DNA of 64,000 bases, taken from NCBI RefSeq assembly GCF_910592395.1, contig NC_088308.1, forward strand, positions 25,249,501 through 25,313,500, read 5' to 3'. Positions 34,301 to 49,300 of the stretch are shown here, piece after piece. The notes under the pieces were generated by a model. The model ran no database searches. It saw only the letters and a program-made list of their open reading frames with translations, and had not been told where the DNA came from. Within the stretch, counting starts at the first letter, position 1. The number at the start of each line of letters is the position of its first letter. A program made the position numbers and the translations under genes. The stretch comes from Lineus longissimus (lineage: Eukaryota; Nemertea; Pilidiophora; Heteronemertea; Lineidae).

Positions 34301-37300
34301 GGCCTACCAATGAACTAAGAAAATCTCCACTATAAAAATAGCAGCAACATTTTCCCTGATTCTGCAAATTCCCTATCTGGGTCCCTGTTTGACATCACTA
34401 GCAACATGGCTAGACTTGCTTCGATATTATCAAACAAGCACTTGAAAAAGCTCAAGATAAACCTCAAACATTGAAGACCACTTTGCCAAAGGTAGATTGT
34501 CACAAAGTTCCTGTTGTTTTATAGTCTGTAGACAACTGGACAGCAGAGGACATTGACAGATGAAATGGACACACATAGGGTCGAGGCCCACCCATGCACT
34601 GAGTGCAGACCATTGTAGAGTTTAGCAACTGACGATTGAAAGTGGGCTTAGTTGGGTTTAGAGTTTTAATATCTTTTACACAAACTTTGTCAAAACAAGT
34701 TTCTTACATGTAAAGTTATTCAAGGATGGGCGTGGGGTTAGCTCTAGATGTAAGCAACCAACGCCACTTTCAGATAAACCTAAAATCTAAATTCAAATGC
34801 AATGCCAGTGAGTCAAGGACAGATTTCAGTATATTTCAGAGTGGTCACAGACTTAGGTGTTCCTGTTTCTGATACCAAATTGGGAAAATGGAGAATTCAG
34901 TACAGAGTCCAAAGTTAATATCAACCAACATGATGACCGAAAAGGAAGCATTCAAAATTCCTCAATGATGTTAAATGTCACCTCATGTTATGGGGTCAAA
35001 CAAAACATGGCCTCACCGACTGACAGGCAAGATGATCTGATGTGACAAGTGATAGAGATACTGACAGTAATTGGTCCAGCAACAGGAGCAAAAGAAAACA
35101 TTGAGATGTAATTGAGTGATTTGACATGGTCATCACCATGATGATTGGGCAGATAGACCATGTTACAGAAATAGTCAAAGCCATTCAATCTGCTCGAAGT
35201 CTCGCAGTCAAGCAGAACTACTGTCTTCTATGAATGCCTACAGATTCTGGTGACACAAAACTTAGCCACGAAATCATCAATGCCCCTTCAAACCCCCATT
35301 TATATTCATGGCTGCGATGTGTAGTTTTCAGAGATCCTGTCTGACAGGAACAAATCCCTCCCTCCCACATCCATTTGAAAGGATTAAGTGGCAAACAACC
35401 CGGGGAGCAACTGGAAGATTACCATGGTAACATATGCGGTTGTCATAAAGAGCCAATGCCGAAGTGTGAGAGAGTCGGATGGTTTAACTCGTATATTGGT
35501 AGGTCTATCAGTTATTCAGGACTTAAGCAATCTTCTTTCCTTCAACTGTTAAATCTGCCTGCTATACATATCTGTATTACCAGAAATAAGCGAGCCCGAG
35601 TGACCGGGTTTCATTTTGAGCCCAAATCTGAGTAACTCTGCTCTTATCCTGCTTTATGCATTGACAAAGTCTATACTAGTAGAAACTGGTTCTAAGTGAC
35701 ACTAAATATTCAAGCGAAGTATCAATCTTTGGAAAATACCATTTCTACATGTTCAGCAGACTTCCGAGATTTTGAATGGAGTCCGCTTCAAATCCACTCC
35801 TTTATTTGAGAGAGAACTGGGCCAAGTTATTCCCCTTGAGGGACTCTTGGCATCAATTTTGAGGTCATTCAGCAGAATGTGTGTTGTTGGGCTCAATTCC
35901 TGCATATAACTATGCAAACAGGATAAATCTTCATATTTTGCTGACCAGCATCGTGCGAATAAAAGAAAAGACTCGACATATCAATTTCGGATTTTATATT
36001 CATTCCTGTTCAGTCAGGTGTTGGTTATGAATTCGAACTAATGCAGGCACAGATCATCGATAATATATATTATTTAGCAACATTAGATGAAAGGCATTCA
36101 TCAGTGTGATTTCTATCAACAAAAGTAAGTTCCCCGCCTTCACAATCCAGGATCGAAGACTGAAAATCCCTCAAAACCTTCCCACATTTTCATATCCCCA
36201 TCAATTCGATCAGACCACAATAAAAGTGTCGCCTCTCATTTTGATGGCTAAATATGGAGTCCTGGTTACTCTGGACACAAGTTTGGCGTAATGTCCACTC
36301 ATTTTGACCATTTGACCAAAAGGTAGTTTGAGTTGACCATGTGGTGACCTCGGGTCAATTGTGCCAAAGAAAATGCGATTAACTGGGGTTTGCTACAAAA
36401 TTATAGACTCATGAGTCAAGCTCATTAATTTTTCGTTTGGCTAATTAGTGAATTTGCAATTATGACCACAAATTAATAAACGACAAACAACAGAGCGTGA
36501 AATGTATTTTCAATCTAAAGCACCCAAAATTGCACTCATAAGTGAAAATAAGGCCTTTCAACGGAAGTTGGAACTAATCATAGCCAAGTCCAATTCAATA
36601 TAGCAGACAACTGGTCAGACTATCTTAATTATACATCAATAATAGTTCTCTTAATTGAGCTGATGACTTGTGGTCATTCTCTGTAATCAAGATGATTGAC
36701 GATAATGTCACCAAGGTCAGAAGGTTACCAGAAAACATGCTCAGTGTAGTACATTAAAAGAAAATTCATATTCGGAAAACATCACATCTACAATGTCTCG
36801 CAAGAGGGCTGAAATCACAGGTTCCACACACCCTTTTCCCCTTTCAACTCTTTCAATCAGAAGGACCAAAGGCATGTTGATTTCTCCCATTAAGACCCTG
36901 GCTTACAGAAACAAGCTATCCACATCAGTAATGTTTTGCAGTTCACATATTTGGGATGTGAAAATTGGCATGATGAAACACAAAAACTTACCCTGTTTTT
37001 GACCTCCGATGGTGGTCGTTCAGGCAGTAACGTGCCAAAGATTGTCGGCTGCAAAATACAAGCAAGAAATATAAGTATGCATTACCGCCAAGAGAATGAA
37101 TATATCATTCAGTATCTAAAGCCACCACAAGAAGAACAATACAGAACTAAATCAAGTCTGAGGAGATTGGCAGAGTTATCACCTATTCCTTCTTGAAATA
37201 GAACAATACAAAGCCGCCGGCATTAAAACATATACAAGAACAATCTCAACTAAAAAAAGAATCACATTTTAAAATTCTATTGGAGTAATGCTGACCCAGT

Positions 37301-40300
37301 CATGCCTTGTATGCAGTGAGTTGCTCCGGAAGAATATGTCTAATGTAATTTTCAAGACCGTTTGGAAACAGGCCATTCAAATTTACTTTTTAGATCTTTT
37401 TCATCTTCAAGGCTGTCTGAATAGAAATAAGGCACCCAATGCAACATAATCTCTAGTTAACATTTGGAAAGGAACAGTTTTTTTGAATGTCATCCGATCA
37501 TTTCATGCAGCCATATACATGTACAGTGCTTAGACTGCATGACAACAAATATTGATAGTCTGAAGTTATAGATTTCAGCAACGAATGAAGGATTCTCTTT
37601 GCAAATTCATGCTCAAGAGTTTTTTTCAAGAGTGTCGTCACTGCACACCCACTAAAGTTTTGATAAAAAATTTCCAAACTCCAAAAATTCAACTCTGTAA
37701 GATATTGTCCAGATTGACGTCATCAGCCATTCTTTGATAGGCACCTTATTTTCTGAATTGATAGCCAGCCATTGATATCAGCTATGAATGCACCACATTC
37801 CATCAAAGAATAGATTTGACTTGTCCTTTATGAGAACAGTTCTTTTAAATGGCCTGACAATTCAAAAACTTGTCACAAGAGAGGAAACAGTGACAAACCG
37901 TGATTTTCAAACTAGGTCAAATCATGAACTCACCAATGGAAATACAGCTTCCTTGAAAACAATATATTTTGTATGCAATATGGAGACCCCCACAAGTATA
38001 GTCATGAAACAAGTCATTGATATTTCAGTGACCGATTCATGGATTGAGAAGCTGACTTAATACTTTATAAGATACTTCTGATGAACAATTTTTGGTCTCT
38101 CCCCCACAAAAGAAACTGTAACAGATGTCCACACAGGTCAAAGTTGTTGAGATGACACCGGTTGATCCTTGTTGCATTTTTTAGCAAACTAATCTTTTTC
38201 TTCAAAAGTTAATGGACTTGATAAGACCTATGAGAGATAGTTGTACAAATAATCAATATTGGGTCAATCATTGAATGGTAAGACCTATCTCAAGACCTTT
38301 TGCAAACACTCACATTTCTGTGGTTGGTGATAAAGCATGTTCTCCATATTAACAATATCACTCTTTCACAGAGAGCAAATATGGGTAATATAGAAGTGCC
38401 AAAGAAAGAAAAATCAGAGATAAGCTATCCTATGTATATGCTGTGGAATAATATGGTCTAGTGTGTAAATATTTGCTTAGAAAAGATGTTTTCAAAGGAT
38501 GGTATTGACATGAAGACACATAGCTAGCAGAAGATAGAGCGGGAACCAACCAAAACAAACAATTCGTGGCACACCTGAAAACATTATACTCAACATGGAC
38601 TGATTTCATGGTGATAATATGATGTCAGTCTCTTGACTGAATATTCAAGTAAATGATGGTCACCTCTATTTTCCAGCCTTTGCCACTATCATCTAAAGAA
38701 GAGATCGGGACTACTGGAAAACTAACACTCCTACCCCTGACTACACAACTAACACCATTGGTTTTTCACTCAGGGACGTGTAATTAACTCTTTGGGTGTC
38801 TCAAATCTTTAGTCTCCAAACCTGTACTCCAACGAAAGATCATCTTTTTAAACTTTGCTACTCACCAAACTTGGCATTGACCTTGACCTATACCGGCAAG
38901 ATGCAATTTGTTGTTTTTCATATTCTCCATCTCCAAGGATATACAGTCTTGGATTCAGTTTATGTGTGAATCGCGACCACCGCCCCATTTTCGAGTCACA
39001 GCTGTATCAGCCAAAAGTTATTTCTTTGGAAAGCAGTTAATTTTGCAATGGGCTGTACACCAAATCATCACATACACCACAAAAAGACCTCAAAAGTTTG
39101 CTGTATTGAAATAAACATGGTTTCATGAACCTAGTTTCACTATCATTATCCAAGTTGCATCAAATAGAACCCTCCGACAAGTCTGCTCCTGATAGGATTG
39201 TCAAACCAATCTTGGGAATAGAAATAGTCTCCAGTTATTCCAATTGAATATCAAGCAGTCTCCTCCCAAAATGAAGACAAATCAATACCACGGACACACT
39301 CCTTCTGAATTTCTCACCAAATGAATTATGGCTAAGATCCAGAACTTCAGGCCCAAGCATACAAGGCCCCTAGGCTTCAGCAGATCATGTTCAAAGGCCT
39401 TTTGTCACGGTCTGATTCAGCACAAATTTCAAATTTAAGTCCAGGGTAGAAACTTGATTAGATTTCTGAGCGGAAGAATGCCAAACTGCAGGTACTCATT
39501 GCTCAAGGGTCTATTCTCATCTCTTTTACAATGTCAAGAGCCAGAGCAAACAGCTCAACACAAACATCATAGTCCGTAATTAGAGAAAGGACCGACTCTC
39601 AAGGACTCAACATATCTTATAATACACAACAAAATCCCATGGAAGAGAAACAAATCTACCAAATCTGATTCTGAATCTGAATCTGAATCTGTGAAGTCTA
39701 TAAAATCATCGTCTTCCTTGTCTCTAAGTGGCGAATGAAAATGGAGGCCGACACATTGAATCTAGACAGGATGGGAATTTTGTGAATTCAAGATCAAAAT
39801 CTTCCTGGTTGTCAATGAGTGCTCCAGTTCAATCCTCATTGGAACAAAAAGCTGTTAATCCAGACTTTTACTATTTGAGGAGCCAATCATGGGTAAAATG
39901 AAATTTGCAATAGGAGAGTATCAGACCACTATCCTTCCCCCTCAACATCCACCAGCAAATCAAAAACGAAAATCCTGTGCCCTGCACCTAAAAAATGCCG
40001 TCAATAGTTCCTAAATATTCACAATGCATTGAGAGGCGTATCAAAGGCTTATACTATGAAAATTTGATATTGATAATCGTACCACAGTAGAACCAAGAGA
40101 AATATTTGAGCAACCAGTCCCAAATATAGCATATAGCCCTGGCGAGATTCCAACTTGGAAATTCTGCGACCTTTGATCCAAATGACATTTATGTCAGAAA
40201 TATTGACCACATATCACAACATTTCCGATTCCAATCAGACCTTACACAATGGTACCTCACAGGATTGTATTCTAACCATTTTCATCCAATCAATCGCATG

Positions 40301-43300
40301 TTTTACCAACGACAGAAGACTAATCTGTTTAGGTCAATAATGAGCTGGATAACTAATCAAGCAAGAACGTCGACGTAACTTCTCATGTAAGATATCGAAC
40401 TTATCGATCGAAGTGGTGGGAAGAAATTCCTGTGGTTTCATTAACTCTTTGAAGGGCAGACTTGAAAGTTAGACACTCGAAGACAAGATAACAGTATATT
40501 GGCAAAGTATATGACATGATGGTCAGGCCGCATGCTCGTCCCAACCTAAATAACAGGGATACAGCTGATAGAGTTTGATCAACATGCGATCTCCAAGTCT
40601 TGTGAGTCAAGGTGGCTGCACAGATCAGGCTTCTCACCCAGCAGTACGTCTGACCTTTGCCAGCAACCCATGGTTCAGATTAATCAGAGATGCAATGAGA
40701 TAATGAGACAAATCAATATGTCCCACAGACCAATACAGACTCATGAAGATTGCCATTAATGAGGAACAACTGCTCAACCTAGACTATTAAAAGGACTAGT
40801 CCATCTATACATTTGCTACTAGATTTCAACTATAACAGATATGATGATGGCTTCATAGCTTCTATCAGAGAACTACCATTAGCAATAAGGTCTAAAGGTC
40901 AATTGCTTGAGGGGCCAAACGGCTCTTTCCTCCTGTCATGGATGACATCTCAGGCACAAGACTGATGGAAAGTATACTTATGTACCGTGCAACCAAAATC
41001 ATCTTTTGGTCAAAGCATTGGTTTTTAAAGGTTATTCACATCAATGGAGAAGGAATTCAATTTAGTTGGTGATTTTGTGGTAAACTAAAGATCTTTAAGT
41101 GACTTAATCATTGGTAAGTATAGTCATCAGGAATTTGAAGACATGTTTAAGGGGGTCAATTGAGGCCTAGGAGAGAGGTAATCTGACAGGTATTATCTAG
41201 AGTTATTTGGAGTTCACTTTGGCTGTATTTGGTTGGATAGTTTCTGTAAATGAGTTGTTAGCGACAACTTGGCAAGTCACAATTCAGAGGTGAATCAGGA
41301 CATGACAAGATAATATGTACAATTAGTAAGCTAAAGATGGTAGCGTAATGGCAGCAGCCACATCATGGAAACAGTTCAACCTGTTATAAAGCCCACTAGA
41401 AACCTACATCAAAGATCAAAGATACCAAGCACACTCCTCATACCACCATGACAACTAAACTACTCACCAAGCGTCTTCGCCCAGCAGCACTCCGGCAAAA
41501 CCCCAAATATTCTAAATCCATGACTTCATGAGATATTCCAAGTTTCATTTACAAAAATATCTCGATGGTATCCAAGTTGATGTATAAATCCATGTCAATT
41601 CTGTGAAATTTAATCAGAAATCTACCGGTGTTTCGATGCCACAAACTTGGAATGTGAAGCACCTCACAGCATTTCGTGCACCTCACAGCATTTTGTCCAT
41701 GTCTCGACGAAAACCCAACTGTTCCTTACAAACTGCGTCTTCATGCCATTTAGCATGACAATAGAATCACCGAACCAGAGCTCCTTCCACAATAGAGGGA
41801 AGAGCACATCAAAAGCCAAAATACAGTCTAGTTTAGCCTAACAATGACTATCAAACCACTACAATTGCTGAATACAATACACTCTTGTTTTGGGTCTCCT
41901 TATTTTGATATGGACTTTTCCCCACGAGACTTCTCTTGGACAATTGGATTGGTTACAGTTTTGTTAGGTTTCTTTTCTACTTTTCGAGTTGGACGAGGAA
42001 TGCCATTCATTAAGTGCTTCGGCAAATTTAAACTTGGCTGAAAAACACTACAGGTTGTACAGAGTATGTACACGTGTACACTCTCTTGTTATCCTGACAC
42101 AGATAATCTACCAGACCTTGTAAATACAAGGACGAAAACTTAAACAGAATTGTACAATGAAAGCTCTGTAATCTTCATCCAAGTTAGCATGGACCAAACC
42201 ATTGACTTGACTGTAAAGTCCACGTCAAAACATTGCTTAACTTTGCTTTAGCAAATTCCTCCAACCAAAAATATGTTGATAATTTACAACACTTTCCACA
42301 ACTGTTTGGATAACTGTTGTGGGCATGAACTCTGTTTGACAATATTGACTACTACATTTCATAAATCGACCTTTTTCAAGGGCAAGTTGAAAGAAGTTAA
42401 AATCTAAGGATAAATGTTAATGTTGTTTCTCTCAATGTCACAGCATGGCAGTATGAAATGGACCTAACTCCACAGCCAAAGACAAAGCCATCATTTTCAG
42501 TTCGACACATGCCATCTGTGTTGCCCTCGGCTCAAAATCTGTCATCAAGAAATCCCCTTCAAATTTCAACATCAGGGTTCATTACTGAATGGAAATTTTG
42601 AATTTCTTTTCTGTGATTTTTGTCACCAGCCTGCTATTTTGTTTCCAACATCAGCGTGAGCAGATGGGACAAGCATCATTACTAAGCATGTAACCGCAAT
42701 CCACTCTTGGAACCATGAATGCCCAGTTTAATCTCAACATGAAATGATGGCTCAGTAACCAGGGACCAATTTTGCAAATTTACTTCTTGAGAGTCGATGT
42801 TGCTTATAATTGCTTTTGCCACTCAAATGTTGTAAAGACATCAATATGGGTAGTCTACACTGGATCCCTGAAGAAGGCATGGTCTGGAAATTCTACAGCC
42901 TTTCTCTGAGCCAAGCTTTGAAGTGGGCCAGGACACATGATTGTCACCATTTCTATTTTATACATATAATGGGTCACCAGGCTGTTTTGATAGAAAAAAA
43001 GTGTTTTGATCAACATCACAAGAACGCGGGTCAACAAGGCAAAATGCACTAAAATCATTTTGGGGAGACAATACAGAAACGAGCGGTGATTTTTTTACCA
43101 TGGTGAACCTCACAAGATTTGTAGGATTAATAAGAATTAGGAGAAGCCTGAGCCTTTAATGGTGGCCCTTCCAAGTGCAAGGTGGGATCAAGAAGGGTTG
43201 GCTAACTCCTTGAAGGCCTGGAGGGGGTCTATATGTTCGGTCAAGTGGGATCAAATCCAACAAGGAGAACCCCCAGACCGTGCTATTCCTTGACGGTTCA

Positions 43301-46300
43301 GAGAGGGATCAAAGCAGGACACGCTAGGCTGAACTTTGCGCCACTTGACACAGAAATCACTTGGAACCGATCTACACCTCAGTGATGATCATGATTGCAG
43401 GTTGCAGTGATTAAAATCCCTTGTTTGTGGGGTGTTTATAAGACCCTCAGGCAATATTAAAGAAAGTCAAAGATTCAATCAGGTACATAGCAACAAGATC
43501 AATCAAAATTCCACATACAGTTTTAGCTGTTTGTTTTCCTGGACAGCTGTCTCGCCTGACCACGTAACTTCCCAATTCCACATGACAACATGCCACAACA
43601 GAGGTGTCAACAGAGGCGACAGCAGAGGTGACAATAGCGTTATCATCTTCAAAGCAAATATCATAGATCAAAGAAGGAAGATCAAAAGATCAAACGTCCC
43701 GATTGCAATTTGATTGTAACTTGACCTTTGAGAAGTCAAGAGTCAACCTGGGGTCAGAATGTAACCAAAGTTCTCTGCTGCCATGAAGAATATACCACAT
43801 TTCCAGAAGCCATGCTCCCCTTTAATGCACTGGCCACCAGTCCTGTATGAATTCACCTCGAAGGTGCATATACGAATGGCATAGGCCTTTAAGTTCTGAA
43901 AGGACCTTGATAAACAGAAAATATTGGCTCATCTCTGGATAGTTTGGAGAGCAGCCATAAACAGTACGATCATCTAGTGTACAAATGCCAAAATAATAGC
44001 GTTTTATGATATGCATCTGAATTAGACCTTCGGGGACACTAAAGCCACTCTGATCTAGTTGCTAGAGGTTATGTGTGCACTTCAGTACAGAGATGTATTG
44101 TTCCCTGGTGATTGACTGATGATTACAATGCATTTACATCCAACTGGTATATTAAGAGGGAAACCATATACCAATGTATAACGAGATCTAAATGGAGAGT
44201 GAAGATCCCGATTCTTATTACAAGAAAGGCACATAATGCTTTAGAGAAATCTTCTGTAATCTATCAATAAACTTAGTTGAAATTGGATGCTAATGGATCT
44301 GATACAGAAAAACGATGTCTCACAATAAAGTTGGGTCGCACTAATGATTGTTATCTTGTGCTTGTGTAGAATGAGTACATCCCAAACTTTACGCAAACAA
44401 AAAGTAGAATGTTTGAGTAAGTTTTCTTTGGCTTCCAAGAAATTGCACAGACTTTGCAACATTTGTCTGGAAGCACTCCTCCTTTGACCAAAATGGACTT
44501 TGAAGTTGATGACAATCACATTTTTTCGGCCAGTTAGTACAACCAAAAAAGAGAAATGAATGAGGTACCCACCGCAGTTTGACAGAATATCAACAGTGGT
44601 TGAAATGTAAAGGTCCTTACAACTCCTTTCCAATGAGAGCAAGCCACTTGAGTGAACGATCCCCACAGATCAAATTTTCATACCTAATCAAATGATGGGT
44701 CTGGTAGAGAGAAAGTAGCATAGCTCCCCACTGAGTCAGAATCATGGTATTTTCCAAAAAATCTTCCCGGTTCACCTCACCCCAGTTCACTGATGTTTAT
44801 GAATACCATTTGTGCATATACAGTTATGGCATGAGTTCACGATGAATTATGACCAAGATGAGGGTGATCAAAATATCATCAATTTATTAATGCTCTATAT
44901 ACACGACGTTTACCAAGTATCCAGCATGACGTCAACGCTTGCGCATATTTTTTATTTCAGGAGAATTTCGAAGGCAGGATGAAAACAACCACTTGGCTCT
45001 GATGAATGGTAACCTTCAACTTCTAGGCCCAGTGAATATTAAAACCTGAAAATGTTTTTAGCTCAAAATTGAACTGGCCTAAAAGCAGGTCAAAAGGTTG
45101 GCGCAGGTAATGAAAGTCAACTGCAAGGGCAAATAGACTGGAAGATAAATATTTGTCTATAACATAAAATGTTTGTAAAATGTTTGTAAATTAGATTTTA
45201 TATGCTATATCCAACAAGTAGGAGTGAAGCCACAGTTTAATCTTGTTGGAATATTTAAATGACTACTCATTAACCATGAGTAATAAATGCCAAAATAACT
45301 TTGCCCTCGTTGACTACTCATCTAAATAACTACCAAACCACCACCCCTCCATTCTATGGAGAGTACAGAAGCTACTCCTGAAAAAGAAAGGGTCACCTTT
45401 CCTACTCACCGCTTGCAATAACGGCATAATCCTAGCCGCCACCGCCCGATACTTAGCAACTTCATCATTACTCAAAGGTGGTGTTATGTACTCGAGATGG
45501 TCCCACTCCTTGAGACGATATCCCAAAGAATACCGATAGACTGTATCCATTTTCAAACCACAGACACACAAGAACATCAGAATTTAGTAAGAAATCCAGT
45601 CAGACTTGAAACTGTCAACCCATGGTACATCAGTTCAGCCTTATCATTGGAGCTAGGATGAGGCCTATCGATTCTCTTTTCAATCAGTTACGATGTTCAA
45701 AGGCAACTTCAAAGAAAGAGCACTCTAAATTCAGCCATTGTGAGTCCAGCTAAATTTGAAATTTTCACGGCACGGAACCTAAACCATAACTCGCACTTCC
45801 TAAAGTTGGATGTTTCGAGACAATCATATTAAAACTGGCAACAGAAAATGTAAGCAAATGACGAAGCCAAATATGTATTTTACAAAACCCCTATATGAGC
45901 CAACTGAGGACAGTTTCATTCCAGGGAAAATTGTTATCAAGAGAGATATAAAATGGGCGTAGCAATCTTACAATCCTACAATCCTACCAAAAAAGACATG
46001 TCACATTCCGTGATTTCCCGAAAGCGAAAGAGAAATAAGACCTTTTCAGCCCAAAACTTCATCCACACTAAAGAAATTTTTTCATCTCAACCAACTCTGT
46101 ATTGACCGGGCACGCATTCCAATGTAATTTGTAGTTCAAATTAATTACTCCACCGCAATTAAAGCACAATCCAGGGATGCTGCCCTGACATAATTAGCAA
46201 TAGTTGTCATTCTGCAATCAAATCATCTCATCAACCTTGGGTACATCCAGAGATATGAAGTGCATCAAGTTGGTTTTTGTCTTGCTGTTAACCTACTTCT

Positions 46301-49300
46301 CTGTTATTGCCAAATTTGGCACTATTTCATCAATATCATATGTTTTCCTCTCCAAACCAGATTTCATCATTATTTCTCAAATGTCACCAAGTGCTTTCCG
46401 AGTGTCCCTCAGTTTTTCCAATTTTCACCAGACTTTTCAAATATCACTCGGTTTGGCAAGAAATATCCCTCAGTATTTTCAATAATGTTCATCAGTCATT
46501 CCAATGTTCAATCCAACAGATATCAGAATAGTAATCTCCGAGAGTTTCCGCCAGACATGACCTATTCCTTGTTTTCCGAATGTCCTTGAGTTATTCCAGT
46601 GTTCTTTGCTTACGCTCTCTCCAACAACAGTTATCGCTAATTATCATCTTTCACCATCAAATGATCCCGTTGGAACTCTATTAGCCTAGCATCCCGCTGC
46701 TGCTGCAGATCAATAGTCACCAGGGATGATACCATCTCATGACTGATAGACAGCATCTTCCGATGATGCTGATGAAGCAACAGTCGATGATTCACGACCG
46801 CGTTATGAATTTCTAGATGAAAACAGAACTCGTGACAAAATTTAGGAGAATTTGTAGAGGAAGGCGTTTGACTTCTTTTCACAAAGGAATCCAAAATGTC
46901 TCATTTATCACGAAATCTTGATATCTGAATTCTGTCTAAGCAGACAACGGAGTTGCAGACAACACTGGTTGAAGCAGACATCAAAGTTCCTTTCTTCAAC
47001 AAATCCAGCTAAATATAGACTTATTTCCAATGCCACTTCTTATTACAGCATCACAGAATAAAGAGAAAACGTAAAGATTCCTTGTTGACTTCGTCTAAGC
47101 TGTTGTACAGCAAGCCTTTTTGCGACTGTATCCTCACCACACCATCTTACGAAGCAATCTGCGCTTAGCAACATCAATCGAAGGAGTCAGGTGATTCAGA
47201 AGACTGGACTCGGATCGTTATAAGGCAGTCTCTTTATGATTTGATCTCTTATAGCTGCTTGTCCAATGCCTGCAAAATATCCTACATCCTCTTGAGAGTT
47301 GTATGGCAAAGTCTTTCCCCTTGTAGCCAGCCGTTCGATGTGTTCTATAACCAACATCCACAGAATGCTCACATAAGAAGCAAGGCTTTTGATAGTTTTC
47401 AGGCAAAGTCTTTCTCTTGTAGCCAGCCTTTCCACGTGTTCTAAAGAACAAACAGCCTCAGAATGCTCACAGTTTAGCAAGGCTTTTGATAGTTGTCTGA
47501 CAAAGACTTTCTTTCCCCTGTAGCCAGCCTTTTGATGTGTTCTGCCAGTACCAAGGAAGGTGTTTGAATGATTTCAAACTGGGTAAGAGTCACGGGATGA
47601 ATCATAAATGAAACTGTTACCAATAATCTGAGTGATAGCTTCAAGCCGAAGGAGATAATCTTTCACTGAAGCATCCCAGGAGGCAGGCTTCAATTGCATC
47701 TTCAAATTTAATGATGGTCAATTGATCAAGCTGCAACAGTGATGAATCATGATGAAATTGAACCATGTTTTTTCCCACAATATTATCCTCTATTGGATAC
47801 TGCTGGATGCTCGAATCGTCAAATCCCCAAGAATGATGAATCATTCTAAAAGAAACTTGAAGACATCCGCTGATAAATTGGATTAAGGATGCTCTTTTTG
47901 TAGAAAGACTCACCAGAATTTCCCAAATTTTTTCAATTTAGTTTTTATCACGCACCCTCTTTCTCAAAGTGACACAAGCTTTGATGAAGTACCAATCATT
48001 GGATGGATGAATCATAACTGGCTTATCACTTTCCCTGATAGCTTCTGACAAGCATCACAGATCGGATAAGAGGATACACCAATAGGAACTGAACGTTTTT
48101 TGGACTTTTAGATCAGGACAATTCCTTATCGTGTGACAACATCAGAACTGAAACCAATCATGGTAAACACCAGGAAGTGAATGCCAAATAGAACACTGTC
48201 CCTAAAATGAGCCCAACGAACATCCTCTATCTGGAATATGGAAAAATTAGTGAGCGACTTTCTTCGATGTGCCGGAAATGAAGCTGAATAGATCACAATA
48301 ATGAATAATGGACCAGAGGCTCTTCAGCATCCAGAGATGAGTAACACTGAGGTTGAACCACAGAACTGACAAAACAAGAAGACATTATCACAAGAAACTC
48401 GTCCGGTTTAAGCTACCATGGAAAGACTAATCAAGACTGGCCAGGACAAGTGAACTCACAGATATCCACTTCATGATGAGCAAAACAAAACTGTTTAAAA
48501 TCGATTATAATTTAGATCTTAAGATATGACACCCAAAATGTGTCAGGTGTATTTGCAAGTACCTGAAAAACTGGATCAAGGTGTCGTCATAACAGACCCA
48601 TTCTTGCCCAATCCCGCCAAAATTTGGCATCCACCTGTTATTCGACATATTTTTATGAATCGCAGACAAAAGATTCAGACGTAGAGCACTCAGGGGTTGT
48701 CACAAGATGTGGTGAGGAAACTGCATGGGCACTGTATTCACATATTTTCCCTTTTAAGAAAATGCACGGATTGATAATCTGTTTTAGTCAGATGGCTCTA
48801 CAAGTACAATCGCATCTTGAACTATGTACATGTTTGGTCAGTTCACCCCTTGGTTTACGTCAGTTTCAGTGTCACCAATGGTTCTGCACAAACTCCCGCC
48901 AGTACAAACTGAGGGTGCAATGGAGACGAAGCCTTGGGAGACACGATGACACCAGTCTGTACTCTGCATATGCTGGCGTTTGGTCAACATGCGCAACTGA
49001 TTACATAACAGCGGTATGTGGTCAGTCTGACGGTTTTTGACTTTCGAAAATCTGTTCATTCGTTTATGAAACATAACAACATCTTCCTTATTATCTGAAT
49101 GTGTGTGTTCATAAAGTTGTTGAATGTTTACACTCGAAGTCAAATAAAGTGGAATAAACCTATTGTCCTGTACTGAGTGCTCTCAGTCTCATTGCTTGGT
49201 AATCGAGTTAAATGGAAAATTTAATTGGATTTTGATCGTTTGGTTGATCTACTTAACTATGATAAGCGGAGTGCACAATGTCATGTTGATTGGAAAACTT

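Noticed and set aside
46204-46589. Three overlapping plus-strand frames of 74 to 109 codons
   Set aside because: The local sequence is a weak pyrimidine-rich repeat (TTTTCC and CCCTCAG motifs). The frames have no splice support and no domain.
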